Source: Metellina segmentata (taxonomy: Eukaryota; Arthropoda; Arachnida; Araneae; Tetragnathidae). From it: 64,000 bases of DNA. Under the pieces are notes generated by a model, which was not told the origin of the DNA, searched no databases, and worked only from the letters and a program-made list of their open reading frames with translations. Shown here one piece after another: positions 22,003-32,689 of this stretch (positions within the stretch are counted from its first letter, which is position 1; each line of letters opens with the position of its first letter). The DNA is taken from the NCBI GenBank assembly GCA_947359465.1, contig OX375873.1, forward strand, positions 138,753,916-138,817,915, in the 5' to 3' direction. Both the position numbers and the translations under genes were made by a program.

Positions 22003-22238
22003 AGGTAGGTAGCTATTTAATTAACGTCACACTGGAGCTACAGAACGGGCTACAGGCGACGGTCCGATGAGAAAACCACGGTCAGATGACTAGGTCACAC
22101 TCGAGCTGGCTCCCCATTTTCCAAATTTCTACACCTTTTCAACATGAGGACATCTGAGGTCACGACAGATTTAACGTGCACCGAACTCGTAACCCTCCGG
22201 TCACTAATCTGTTGATCTTCCAACCTGGCCACCTTGTA
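22003..22238 (-). mobile_element. SINE-B, internally shortened
   Basis: Antisense from GGTAGGTAGCTATTTAATTA through CGGTCAGATGACTAGGTCAC to GTAACCCTCCGGTCAC and CAACCTGGCCACC. It is tail-to-tail with the copy at 21677, giving a large imperfect inverted repeat. Confidence 0.8.
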
Positions 22239-23149
22239 AATTGGAGGACGCTTTCATAAAAGAATCGTAATTTGTTTGCGTGTGTGTATTGGAATACGTG
22301 TACATGTATCAGGCTTTTAACAACTATGTCATTAACATTCTTGTCTCCCTAATACATCTCTATCCATTACACATTTATTTGAGTAAAGTATTCTGTTCGT
22401 AGCAATTTTAGCATCTTTGTTTTTAACTTAATAGAAGCGAGAAGTCTTGAAATAGTCCTTTCCTGATTTATAATCAAATAATGACCAGAACAAGAAACTA
22501 TAATAATTAAAACCATTCTTTTACAATTTTTCGAAATACAGTGTCAAAACCTACTTCTCTAAAAATAAACATTAACGCAAGAAGGGGTATCGAGTAAAAT
22601 CTGTTGAAAGTCGAAGCTAATACAAAATTCATTCATGGATAAACCGAAAGTCTTTCATCACCACGCATCGTACATCGGTCTCTATCGAATAAAAGTTCAT
22701 TACGGTTCCTGAGGAACAAGAAACAAACAGACCCTTTCTGTCTTCCCTTCCTACACAAACAAGCCAAAAAACTCAAACTAATATAGAGAGACTCTCTTTG
22801 AATTTCAAATATGGCGACGGGTAATGTTTATCAAACTAAAACGTTTCGCGTCCTAAGGTAATCCACAGTAGAAATGTCTGCCGGTAAACATTACCCGGTG
22901 CCTTGGGCGATACCATACGCTAATATATCAGCATGCAAAAAGTGTTTTGATTTTTTATTCAATTTAAGCCGAAAAGGGAAATAATTTGTTCCCTCCTAGA
23001 AGTAGTTTAAAATCGTGTTTCTTGTGAATAAAGTTTCGTCCTTAAAAATCGTGCATGTAGGTTTGGATTTAAGGGTTAAACTTAGGTGTGTGCATCAGAA
23101 GGAAATTCGGGATTCCATCTTATCCTCTAAGTTAGACGGGTATTTTTTT
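22239..23149. other. No gene seen; contains a spaced inverted repeat
   Basis: CGGGTAATGTTTA at 22818-22830 is inverted exactly at 22885-22897, with 54 bp between. No other feature was recognised. Confidence 0.4.
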
Positions 23150-23205
23150 AGATTTGGGCTTTGTGGCGAAAGGGTTGGAAACAGACAAGCTGAGCCAAAC
23201 ACCCC
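23150..23205 (-). mobile_element. SINE-A 3' end fragment
   Basis: TTTGGGCTTTGTGGCGAAAGG and ACAAGCTGAGCCAAACACC match the antisense SINE-A terminus. Confidence 0.6.
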
Positions 23206-23497
23206 AGGATTTTAAGTGAACAGGAATAAAATTATTTAGTAGTGAAATGATGGTAATGCTGCTCAATTTTACTTTCACGAACGAAACAAGTGTTGAATTT
23301 AAATGTGGATGGATCGAAATGCTTTGCCACTTCGCAGTGTTACATATGTATTTTATACATCTGTTGTAGGGACTATTTGTGTTTAAATCGTATTTTAGCT
23401 TGAAAAATATACAATTTTTAATTTTGAATAGGAATCATGTGCCATCAATCGAATACTTAATTTGTGTTTTCCGTCTTCCACCGCAATAAAAATTGGC

Positions 23498-23714
23498 TCT
23501 ACGGTAGCTCAGTTGGAAGACTAACGGATTAGCAGCCGGAGTGTTGCGAGTTTGAAACTTTCCAAACAAAGACCATTGAGTAAAAGGGGGCTGGCACACG
23601 TTGAATCTGACGTGGCTTCAAATGTCCTCGCGTTGGTGTGGTGAGGAAGTTTGGAGAGAGCGGTGTCATTATAAGTGTGTCCTCGTCATCTGACCGTGGA
23701 TCAAAATGACGAAG
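23498..23714 (+). mobile_element. SINE-B, 3'-truncated
   Basis: Sense head (CGGTAGCTCAGTTGGAAGAC, GTTGCGAGTTTGAAAC) and body (GTGGCTTCAAATGTCCTCG, GTCCTCGTCATCTGACCGTG). It stops after CAAAATGACG, without the tail. Confidence 0.8.
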
Positions 23715-24593
23715 TTAAAAGAAGAAAAAAAATAAATAAAATAGAAACATTCCATTTTAATTTCTTGCACATATTAATTTTTTTATTTCCAGCTGTTCTC
23801 TTTACCACAATGGTAAGGCATGTGAGAAAAACAGTTAGAAATTGGTTCTTGGGCCATAGATAAGCACTTGTGGAAAATCAGTGTTAAGCATTATGTTGGG
23901 GAAGGTACTGTATTTAGAAAATAGTGATCCTGTTTTAAGGTACATGAGAAAGTTGTCGTCAAGAGAATTGGCTCAACTACTTTCAAATGTTTAAGTTTCC
24001 CGTAATCACTAAATTCTTGATTAAGGCTCATACTTTTTGAGATCCTAAATGTTTATTAGATTTCTTTACATTTTTTTTGTGATGTTAACAATTTTGTATA
24101 CCAATCAGGTTCTATTGTGAGAAGAATATTTTACTGTTTACTTTTTTTTATTTATCTAAACGTTGGATTTTTACTAGTGCTAAGTAATTACTTATTTTTT
24201 AAACATGAAATAAATTGACTTTTACATTTTAATTTTAAGTACAATGACTGCTATTTCCTTTTATTTTAGTCACCTTAAGATTTTGTGAAACTAATATTGT
24301 GCTAATACTCATGTTCTCTAGGTTATATCGATTAGCAATATGAAAGTTACCTTTTCTAAGCTTTAAAGAACAATGGAAAAGCCTGTGTTTACAAACTATT
24401 ATTTGGAATACAAAAAAATTTTCTGCTTATTATTAGTGCTTTTCATTCCACTCTCATGTCTTCTTGTCCCAAACGATAAAAAATTCTATAACTCATTGTT
24501 TTTTTCTTCTTCCAATTTTAGAATTTTAACCAGCAAAATTTGCTTTATAAACTAAGCTATTTGCACTTGCTACAACATCACTATCGATTCAAA
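23715..24593. other. AT-rich DNA, no gene seen
   Basis: Low-GC sequence with no recognised element or exon. Confidence 0.45.
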
Positions 24594-24670
24594 TGGGGAC
24601 TGATCCCGGATCATCGTCAATAGCCCGTTGTGTTTCTCTAGTACGAGGTTAACTAAAATTAAAATTACCA
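24594..24670 (+). mobile_element. SINE-C 3' end
   Basis: GACTGATCCCGGATCATCG, CAATAGCCCGTTGTGTTTC and AGTACGAGGTTAACTAAAAT mark the SINE-C terminus. Confidence 0.7.
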
Positions 24671-25010
24671 TCCATTTAAATGGGCAATATTAAGAGGCTA
24701 GGTACGCATTTAACCCGATACAGTTTAGCAGGTGTCTTAAACCTTCGAAAAAACTTTGAATTAGTAACCTTATTAAATAGTTGCATTTGAATATGTATTT
24801 TGAATAAGACGAATCTAATCTCTATTCGGCAGTAAAAAATATTGTTTCAGTGATAAAAATAAATTTTATAGAGATCTTTTAAATCAAACTTGATAAACTT
24901 TAGCATGCACTTACCCCGCTTTACTCTACGTGTGAGTAATTACATGCCCGAATAATTTTGAAATTTGCCGTGACTAGAGCCCGGGATCAATTCCAAGGAT
25001 AAACCTCCTA
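24671..25010. other. No recognisable feature
   Basis: AT-rich spacer. Confidence 0.4.
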
Positions 25011-25143
25011 GGTCGGTAATTTTAACTAGAGCAACACAACGGGCTATTGACGACGGATAGTGACAATCCCTCAAGGGAAAGATTCGAGGACAACACCACG
25101 TAATTTTGAACTATGGTCAGATGACGAAGCAGCTCCTGAGCTA
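25011..25143 (-). mobile_element. SINE-C 3' half
   Basis: Antisense: GGTCGGTAATTTTAACTAG, GGGCTATTGACGACGG, CAAGGGAAAGATTCGAGG and GGTCAGATGACGAAGCAG. It ends near GAGCTAAACC. Confidence 0.75.
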
Positions 25144-25261
25144 AACCAATCAGGTGGTACTCCTTAACAACGAAATCGAGGGGGCAATGACGCGGTCGTA
25201 TCACTGGAGTTAAGGAATCACGTTGGAATCTTGGGTCACTATTATCCATCTGAGCGTGGGC

Positions 25262-25342
25262 AGTTTAAATAGTAGTGAATTAGCAACCGAAGGGTTACAA
25301 GTTCAAAACTCGATCCAACCAAGACCACCGTGTACATGGGGG
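25262..25342 (+). mobile_element. SINE-B 5' part, interrupted
   Basis: Head GAATTAGCAACCGAAGGGTT and GATCCAACCAAGACCACCG. The body resumes at 25654 beyond a SINE-C inserted in the opposite orientation. Confidence 0.75.
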
Positions 25343-25653
25343 TAATTGGTAATAAACGTCGTACTAGAGCAACACAACGGGCTATTGACGACGGTCCGGG
25401 ATCAGTCCCTTAAGGGAAAGATCCGAGGACAACATTTGAGCCTCGGTCAAATGACGAAGCAATACCTGAGCTGGCACCCCACTATCCAAATTTCCACATC
25501 AACCCAACGAGAGGATTTTCGGCCACGATAGATTTAAGGTGCACCAGCCGTCTCTACACCATACGCTTACAAACATCCATGCCCGGACCCGAACCAGGAA
25601 CCTCCCGATCTTGAGACTAAGGCTTAAACCACTCTACCGGTTGGTCGGCATTC
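25343..25653 (-). mobile_element. SINE-C nested in SINE-B, 9-bp TSD
   Basis: Antisense full-length SINE-C from TAATTGGTAATAAACGTCG to CTCTACCGGTTGGTCGGC. ACATGGGGG is repeated exactly at 25334-25342 and 25654-25662, so SINE-C is younger than the SINE-B it splits. Confidence 0.9.
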
Positions 25654-25755
25654 ACATGGGGGATGGGTACGTTAAATCTGCCGTGGTCTCAAATGACCTC
25701 GTCGTCTAAGCGTGGTTCAAAATGAAGTTGCGTTCTCCTCCGATCTTTATCTTCG
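25654..25755 (+). mobile_element. SINE-B, continuation after nested SINE-C
   Basis: GTACGTTAAATCTGCCGTGG, CTCAAATGACCTCGTCGTC and CTCCGATCTTTATCTTCGGG continue the SINE-B begun at 25262. It stops before the tail. Confidence 0.75.
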
Positions 25756-25764
25756 GGAGGGGGC

Positions 25765-25846
25765 CGCGGTGGCCCGGTTGGAAAAGTAACGGATTAACAA
25801 CCGGAGGATTGCGAGTTCAAATTCAACACCGTCGTGTACAAAGGTA
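25765..25846 (+). mobile_element. SINE-B 5' part, second copy
   Basis: Well-kept head: GGCCGCGGTGGCCCGGTTGG, GGATTGCGAGTTCAAATTC and CACCGTCGTGTACAAAGG. It is again broken by a SINE-C. Confidence 0.8.
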
Positions 25847-26160
25847 GTTGGTAATTTTTTAGTGAACGTCGTACTAGAGCAACACAACGGGCTATGGACG
25901 ACGGTCCGGGATCAGTCCCTTAAGGGAAAGATCCGAGGACAACACCTCGTAATTTTGAACAACGGTCAGATGACGAAGCAACACCTGAGCTGGCACCCAA
26001 CTCTCCAAACATCCATAAAACCAAACGTGAGGACTTTTGTCCACGGCAGATTTAAGGTGCATCAGCCGCCTCTAAACCATACGCTTATAAATATCCATGC
26101 ACTGACCCAGATTCGAACCAGGAACCTTCCTATTTAGAGGCTAACACCTTAACCACCAGA
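25847..26160 (-). mobile_element. SINE-C, full length
   Basis: Antisense from TTAGTGAACGTCGTACTAG through CAACGGTCAGATGACGAAGC to CAGATTCGAACCAGGAACC and TTAACCACCAGAC. No clear TSD was found. Confidence 0.85.
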
Positions 26161-26174
26161 CGAGAAAACTCTTA

Positions 26175-26252
26175 GTACACCTCATAATTTTGAACTACGA
26201 TCAGATGACGAGGTCAACACCTGAGCTCGCACACCACTGTCCCAACTTCAAA
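26175..26252 (-). mobile_element. SINE-B body fragment
   Basis: CCTCATAATTTTGAACTACG, GATCAGATGACGAGGTCAAC and CACCTGAGCTCGCACACC match the SINE-B body in antisense. Confidence 0.65.
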
Positions 26253-26575
26253 GTTTCAGAAGGAGGAATGAATAAATTAAAGTTGCATTGTTTTGAGTAG
26301 AGAAGCTATTGCAATTTAGGATTCGGATTCTTGAGACACACTTGCGGCGTTATTCCACCAGGTTGCTATCGTTTCGAGCATTCAAATTGGAGCTTTACTT
26401 AAATTCTGGGTTTCATGAGTTGTTGCACTATTGTTCTGTGATTCAAGTTTCTGCAGTGCACAATACACAATGGACGGTACATTGATGACGTCCACACCAA
26501 CAGAGCTAGTCTTAGGAATTATCCAACTGGCGAAAGACCGACAAAACAGCGTTGTTTACAAGGCTATCCTATTAA

Positions 26576-26702
26576 ACTTAGGTGTTTCAAAATTATGCGG
26601 TGTCGTTCTCGGTTCTTTCCTTTTGGAATTGATCCTAGACCGTCGCTTATAGACCGTTGTGTTGCTCGAGATCGACGTTAATTTTTATACCTATCTACCT
26701 AT
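26576..26702 (+). mobile_element. SINE-B 3' part
   Basis: CAAAATTATGCGGTGTCG, GGAATTGATCCTAGACCGTC, GACCGTTGTGTTGCTCGAG and a degraded CCTA tail. Confidence 0.75.
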
Positions 26703-26706
26703 TAAA

Positions 26707-26765
26707 CATGCCCAGTTGGAAGAGCACAGGATTAGGAACTCGAGCAAATTCAAAACTCATTCATC
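26707..26765 (+). mobile_element. SINE-B-like head fragment
   Basis: CATGCCCAGTTGGAAGAGC and AGGATTAGGAACTCGAGC resemble a worn SINE-B head. Confidence 0.4.
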
Positions 26766-26774
26766 ATAAGACCG

Positions 26775-27020
26775 ACCCAAGTCCAGCCGTCCAAAAAAAC
26801 GCTTCACCTAATCGCAATTGCACATTTTACATAGCAGAACAAAACGGAAGGTAGCATTTGATGGGGAAGAAGCCCTATACTTAAAAATTATCTAAGGAAT
26901 CGTCTTCATATTAAATTGGGTGCCTGCTCCGGTAATTTCAATACGAACCCCCAACTTTGGTCACAAATTTGGATTCTAACAGCAATTTCAGGCGGATTTG
27001 ATGAAAAAATAATAAAAAAC
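26775..27020. repeat. Dispersed repeat X, copy 1
   Basis: Shares collinear blocks with 35580-35822: CCTAATCGCAATTGCACA, AGAACAAAACGGAAGGTAGC, GTCTTCATATTAAATTGGG and CAATTTCAGGCGGA. The class is unknown. Confidence 0.75.
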
Positions 27021-27924
27021 GTCGTAAAATTGACCTAGAAAATCCATAAAAACCTTTGAGGGAGCGTGTAAAAATTGAACTCCGTAGTAGAAAGGGCGGA
27101 TTCCGATCAGATAGCCCGTGAGTATGTGTCGCTTTTAATGACTGTTTGAGGAAGGTTTGTTAGAGTGTGACACGGGTAGATAGTGTCGTTGTGTCCAATA
27201 AATGAACTGTTACAATCCTAACCTACAGTAGTATAAGTAGGTTGTTAATTATGTTTCAGAAATATTTGAATGATGAAGTTAAATTATGCCTAGCAGAGCG
27301 TGATAAAATACCCTTCATACAAAAGCTTCACAATAAATCATATAATAATATTATGCAATCACATTATAAGTATCAATATGATGTGTAGTAGTCGTCGTAG
27401 ACAATGAGTTTATTGTTTCTTACAGGAGGCTGATATTTTGTTGACAACATTTCCACACAGTCAACAATATGCAAATTTGAAATGGATTTACGTTTCCGAG
27501 AAATTTCTGTTTTCACTTTGTGAACAATCCCCAATAACAATTATAATAATCAAACTTTCGAAACAAACTCACTACACTACTAATTACGCACGTAGTGAAC
27601 TCTAAAAATTGTAACCGCGTCGAAACTATTGGAGGGTTAAAGTGTAAGATGATGCGATGAAATTCCGTGTTGGCTTGAAATGTTAACACTGAATGTAAAT
27701 CTGCACATGAGCAATTTAGTACAGCTTTCGGAATCTACTTTAAGCCGTGGGTTTGGGGCTAATTAGCTTTTATGTAGCGAAAAAGTCTTGAATAAGCTAA
27801 ACAAATAATATTTTTTGTAAAGAAAATATTTTAATTCTAAAGTACCGATTGTGTGTTATTATTATTATTGGGACTGTTGTAGTCAAAGAGTACTAAGGCT
27901 ATGACCGTGTTTTACTTGATTTGC
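27021..27924. other. AT-rich DNA, no gene seen
   Basis: No exon, element end or tandem repeat is supported. Confidence 0.45.
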
Positions 27925-28020
27925 ATTTGTAATCCTCCTGGTCTTGATGAGGATTCTCAATGTTAGCAGATCTTGACGGAGGACATCTCGTCATTAGAAG
28001 AAATTCACCAGCTCTTGATC
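27925..28020. mobile_element. piggyBac-like MITE, left part
   Basis: TAATCCTCCTGGTC is followed by the family sub-repeat AGATCTTGACGGAGGAC, ATCTCGTCATTAGAAG. A matching right-end piece occurs at 28940-29010. The AT-rich DNA between may be the element's interior or a later insertion. Confidence 0.55.
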
Positions 28021-28939
28021 ATCAGCAAACAATCCACACTATCGTAAAGTATCGAAATACGTTAAAAAGGACATTTTTGACAAAATTTCCAAAAAAGGTT
28101 TTTGATCTTTGATAGAGTATTTAATTTACTTTGCAAAATATACTTTATTTTCTCGAAGTTAATTAGTTGCAGAGACATTAAGATTTTAATCAAGGGGAAA
28201 AACTGGTAGTAGGTATTTAAAACACCGGAAATGGCCGTTCACAGACCAAAACCTTTCAAAATTTCCGTTTTTATGCAAATATAATTTTTGAAAGTTTTCT
28301 CAAATGTTTAAATGATTTCTCTTTAGGAAATAGTGTGAAAATTTTTAAAGAGAAGCGAAGAACAAAATTGTTTACACAAATAGTAAAAGCAAGAGAGAGA
28401 GAGCAAACGATACACTTAAAACTCTTTTTTTACTCTAAATTAAACTTTATGCATGATTTCCTCACTCTAAATGTTATAACACAAAAAGTTATTGCCTAGG
28501 GAATGAACTCGAATAATTATACTGAGTTGAAAAGGTTTTAAATTATGGCCATTTATTTAAGAAATAGGACTGAAAAATTATCAAAAATATCGCATTACCT
28601 TTTCGATTGCTTGTAAAATTTTTGTTTATTTACATATTCTTAAGATTCTAGTTCATTCCCTAGAAAAATGCATATAGTTTATTTTGGAAGCATCATTTTT
28701 CGAACTGGTTGAATATATTTTCATGTAGCCCATTTGAAGTTTTTGATAAATTTCTTTAAAATTTCGTACATATTTATCATTAAAAAAAATTATTAATACA
28801 TATTTTAAATATTTATAGCCCAATGCTATTATTTAATAACACTAAACATAAAAATATCATTAAAATGTTTCTATACCATATTAAAAAAAAAGAGAGTCTC
28901 GAACGTGTTCGGATACCTTTACGACATACCAATATATGG
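28021..28939. other. AT-rich DNA between two MITE ends
   Basis: Low-GC sequence with an (AG)n run near 28392-28403 and no coding signal. Confidence 0.4.
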
Positions 28940-29010
28940 TAATTAAAAAAATTGATCAAATCTTGATGGAATAGATATCGCGACGAAACCTTTAAAACGG
29001 GTTAAATTTT
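28940..29010. mobile_element. piggyBac-like MITE, right part
   Basis: AAATTGATCAAATCTTGATGG, ATAGATATCGCGACG and ACGGGTTAAA match the family's sub-repeat and GGGTTAA end. Confidence 0.5.
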
Positions 29011-30078
29011 AAAATAGTCGGAAAATTGTCTGGATTTTTAACTGGGGTCTGATTAAGAATAATTTTTTTTTCAACAAATAAAATGATTTTATTCTACTTA
29101 TAAAAAAATATATTTTAAGAATCATCAATAGAATTGTCACTTCTATGGACAACCTATGTGAAAAGCTTTGATTTCAGATATTCTGAGAGAAAGATAATAA
29201 AATTCATTCAAAAACAGGGAACTGTCGTTTTGAACTTCACTATTTCCAGAGCTCTTCAACAGAAAGATTTTTTCGAAGTTCAATAAGAAGTAAAATCTTT
29301 CCCGGACAGTGTATAGGATAAACGAAAGAATTCACTTTTAGATACAACAAACACCTTTTTTAGTATCCACTGGCTGATGGAAATATTTAACTTCCGTAAA
29401 AGCAGTTTTCCTAAGCTATTCTTTCAATGCAGTTTTAATTCAACCCATAAAATATTCTATGCTTTTTTTATGAGAACTAGAGATTTTCATTCAGGAGTGG
29501 GTTAAACCCATCGTAAATGGTTTTATAGTTTCCTGCGCTGGATAGTAAAAGTTCTTCAATCAGTTCCATCTTCTTTTAGTGTTCATTTACTTTAAAATTA
29601 TTTCAGAGCTTTCCTTTGCTTTGATTGTTCTTCAAGCTATAAATTAAAAAGGTTTCCATGAGGAAAAGTGCTACTTAAAAAACGTATTGACAAGGCAGAA
29701 ATAGCTAATATGAGTTAGTAGAAATTATACATAAGTCATATAATAAACTACTAATGGAGACAGATAAAAAAATTGGACCCATAAATCCTATTTTCAGTAA
29801 GAACCGATTTAGGAGCTTAGAACACTGGGCTTAACGTGTATTGGTGTTAGCTCAGTCTTTAGAGATTTGATATAATTTGTTGGTTTTATTATAAAAATCG
29901 ATTACTCAAATAGTTTTTTGTTACAAAAATAATTTAATTGATGCAAAGAACATTTTAAATGGGGAAATATCTACATTGGTGTTTATTGTATTTCTTGCTA
30001 ATTTGTTGTTGGGATACTTGGATTTAGTCAGTATTCTATTTTTATGAAAGCTAGCCAAGTTCCTTGTGTGTAAGCTTT
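29011..30078. other. AT-rich DNA, no gene seen
   Basis: No element or exon recognised. Confidence 0.5.
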
Positions 30079-30086
30079 ATTATTAC

Positions 30087-30965
30087 TAGGGCAACTTTTT
30101 TGTTGCAGTAAAAATGGGAAAGGCTGCATTTATCATTCTCTAAAGTTGCATTTATGAAAATAAAATTGCATTTATTTTTGATAAACTAAAATCTAAAATA
30201 GATTATTAGTACAAAATGAAAAAATTCAAAATTTATTTGTACTTTATTAAATACAGAAGAACATTGATGTCGTTGAACGGCCTATCCTTCAGTAATTTCT
30301 TTAATATTGAAAAACTGCGCTCAACAGAGGCTGATGTTGTGTGACATTGTTGCATTGGACTTTTCTGCATTTGTGAAACAAGTGTACCACTCAAGTAACT
30401 TGGAGCAATCGCGGATAAAACACCTTGAGTGTGATTTCAGCCGCAGTCATATAATATGCTGTATCAGATGGCAGAAGCGCAAAATCCTTTCGCTCAACAT
30501 TCAGAGATTTTAAAACGTCATCTACAAGGAAACAACATATTGATGATCGAAACTCAACTCGCAGACTCTGCGGTCGATTACGCAACTTTGCTCTCGATAT
30601 GATGAGTGCCAACCAATGTGTTAAAGTACTTCTTGCTATTTATTTCACTTTCGTCTGTTAGGACGAATACCTTCTTTCCATGAACTTCTCGTTTGATCCG
30701 CAATACATCGGCGTTCGCAAGATCAGACACGCGTGATTGAAGGGTTGATTCAGAGGGCAAAAAATGAAACAGTAATTTCATATAAATTAATTTTAAGCTA
30801 AATTGTAAAAAGTTGCAACTATGCAAAAAGTTGCATTTATGTAGAAAGTTGCATTTATAACTCACTCACAATACACCCCATGTAAGAGGAATTTGGTATT
30901 TAGTAATTTACACAAAGCGTAGAACGTGTGAAAAAAAGTTGCATTTGTTGCAAAAAGTTGCCCTA
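30087..30965 (-). mobile_element. hAT-like transposon, internally deleted
   Basis: The ends are TAGGGCAACTTTTT and its inverse AAAAAGTTGCCCTA. The flanks ATTATTAC (30079-30086) and ATTATCAC (30966-30973) are an 8-bp TSD with one mismatch, as expected for hAT. TTGCATTTAT recurs inside both ends. Minus-strand frames carry transposase remnants: KKVFVLTDESEINSKKYFNT (with the first catalytic Asp) and FALLPSDTAYYMT (near the second). Confidence 0.85.
30391..30830 (-). pseudogene. hAT transposase remnant
   Basis: Two minus-strand segments in different frames, joined by a frameshift or deletion. The first ends ..LTDESEINSKKYFNTLVG and the second includes DDVLKSLNVERKDFALLPSD. The dimerisation region and the third acidic residue are absent. 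Confidence 0.75.
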
Positions 30966-30973
30966 ATTATCAC

Positions 30974-31717
30974 AGAAGACCCACTGGGTTACTATACGTA
31001 GATGGAAAAGGGTAAACAACGCGCCAATAGAACTGCCCCATGGGTATTGAACCAAAAGAACCGACTTAATATTAAGATAAATGTCGGACATTAAATATGA
31101 GAATAAATGGGACTCGAGTACATCATCCTCATCCATCCTTCCTAAAGTATCACTACTTAGCTTTCATAGTGAAGAGTCCAAAGTGGAGTCTTGTTGGAAA
31201 GGGATGTAAAAGCCGTGTAACACTAATTCCTTTGCATCATCGATTTGACCCTACATCGCAGTAAACGGGGTTGAAAATCGAAAGAAGAGGGGGGAGGGGA
31301 GAGTCGGACATTAAATATGAAAAGGGCTCGAGGAGACTCAGGAATCTAATCCTCTTGTTCTATCGAAAATTGCATTTCGGGGGATTACAATAGGCCGCAA
31401 GCGAAGATTCGAGTCTTCTTGCTGTCTCCGTGATTCTCGAAGCCATGATGAATTAGGCTTCGTTTCGGAAGGGAATTTTGTTGTTTCTTTGATCTTTTCT
31501 GCTTCCTTTGTGTAGTGTGATCCCTGCTATTGGATTTTCAAAGTGGAGATTATGGAAGTTTTGGAGACTCGGTGAAGAACCTTTAAATCACGTGTTTTTT
31601 TCTTTTTGCTTTCTCAAGTGAATTTGTGTGATGTGGTTAGGTAAAACAGTTCTCAAATTTAGACGTTTTATTTACTTGGCCTAGAAGTAGGTTTAGCTTG
31701 CCTTTTAAAGGGGAGAG
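30974..31717. other. No assigned feature; moderate-GC patch
   Basis: Within 31000-31450 the block GTCGGACATTAAATATGA occurs twice (31084 and 31304). A G/A-rich run lies near 31287-31302. No exon is supported. Confidence 0.35.
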
Positions 31718-31892
31718 GGTAGTTGAATTAACTCCACACTGGAGAAACCCAACGAGCTATTGGCGACGGTCCGGGATCAATCCCGAAGTGAAAGATTCAA
31801 GGATAACACCTTGCCATTTGAGCTGGTACCCCACTCTGCAAATTTCAACAACACGCCAAAGTGAGAATATTTGACTCCACGACAGATTCTCG
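31718..31892 (-). mobile_element. SINE-B, 5'-truncated
   Basis: Antisense: GAATTAACTCCACACTGG, GCTATTGGCGACGGTCCGG, GAGCTGGTACCCCACTC and TCCACGACAGATTC. Confidence 0.8.
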
Positions 31893-31894
31893 TC

Positions 31895-32027
31895 AAGTTC
31901 GATTACTCCTTGTGTGCATTTATCTCTTCTGTTTGAATAACATTCCTTTGTGCGTGCAAGTCTATTACCTGAGGTGGTCTCTATTGTGTACGGCACAGCA
32001 TGACGTAATATGGCCCATGCACCGTAA
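31895..32027 (+). mobile_element. SINE-A, 5'-truncated
   Basis: Sense middle and 3' end: TTTATCTCTTCTGTTTG, TGTACGGCACAGCATGACG, AATATGGCCCATGCACCG and TAAAACCCAAC. Confidence 0.65.
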
Positions 32028-32046
32028 AACCCAACTATAAGCTGTC

Positions 32047-32145
32047 ATTGGGTAGAGAGGTGAATTTACGTTGCACTAGAGCAACGGAAGGGGTTATATA
32101 CGACGGACCAGGATCCATGCCGAAGGGAAAGATTGAAGAAAGAAA
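32047..32145 (-). mobile_element. SINE-B 3' fragment
   Basis: Antisense: GAGGTGAATTTACGTTGCAC, TATATACGACGGACCAGGATC and CGAAGGGAAAGATTGAAG. The 23-bp repeats start at its inner edge. Confidence 0.7.
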
Positions 32146-32146
32146 G

Positions 32147-32319
32147 AGCTGGTACAATTAACTCCCACGAGCAGGTACAATTTGCTACCATGAGCTGGTT
32201 CAATTTCCTCCCATGAGCTTGTTCAATTAGCTCTCATGAGCTGGTTAAGTTACCGCTCGTAAGCTGATTCAATGTTCTCATAAGCTGGTTCAATTAGCAC
32301 CCATGAGCAGGTACGATTT
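32147..32319. repeat. 23-bp minisatellite, about eight units
   Basis: The unit is close to GAGCTGGTTCAATTAGCTCCCAT. Unit 6 is two bases short. GAGCTGG also occurs in the SINE-B body (CCTGAGCTGGCACCCC), so the array may have grown from SINE sequence. Confidence 0.85.
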
Positions 32320-32689
32320 ATATACGAAAATTCGTTATGAACTGTACCATATACGGGATACAACAAAGAAGTTCTCTATGTGCCATACCATGAGTAAAAA
32401 CCAGGAAGTATTTAGTTCAATAGAGAAAAAAAAATGTGTCGGGCACGTCCTGTCTTGGTGACCTTAGAAAGTCGCCAAAGCACCAAAATCGCTGCTAATT
32501 CACAACATTTTTCTCACTATGTTCAGTAGTAAATCTACAAAATTGCCTCTCAATCGGTTTACAATAGACAACCACAGTAGACTAGACCTCTTTAGATGCA
32601 AGCTGTGCAACGGTGTGGTTATACAATCCCTCCATCTCCCTGTGCAAACATACAACTACAGGGGACTACAGGGAACTACAGGGAATAAT

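Noticed and set aside
22003..22029. Telomere-like (TAGG)n run
   Set aside because: The run is short and is the antisense tail of a SINE-B. The same tail occurs at many SINE-B copies.
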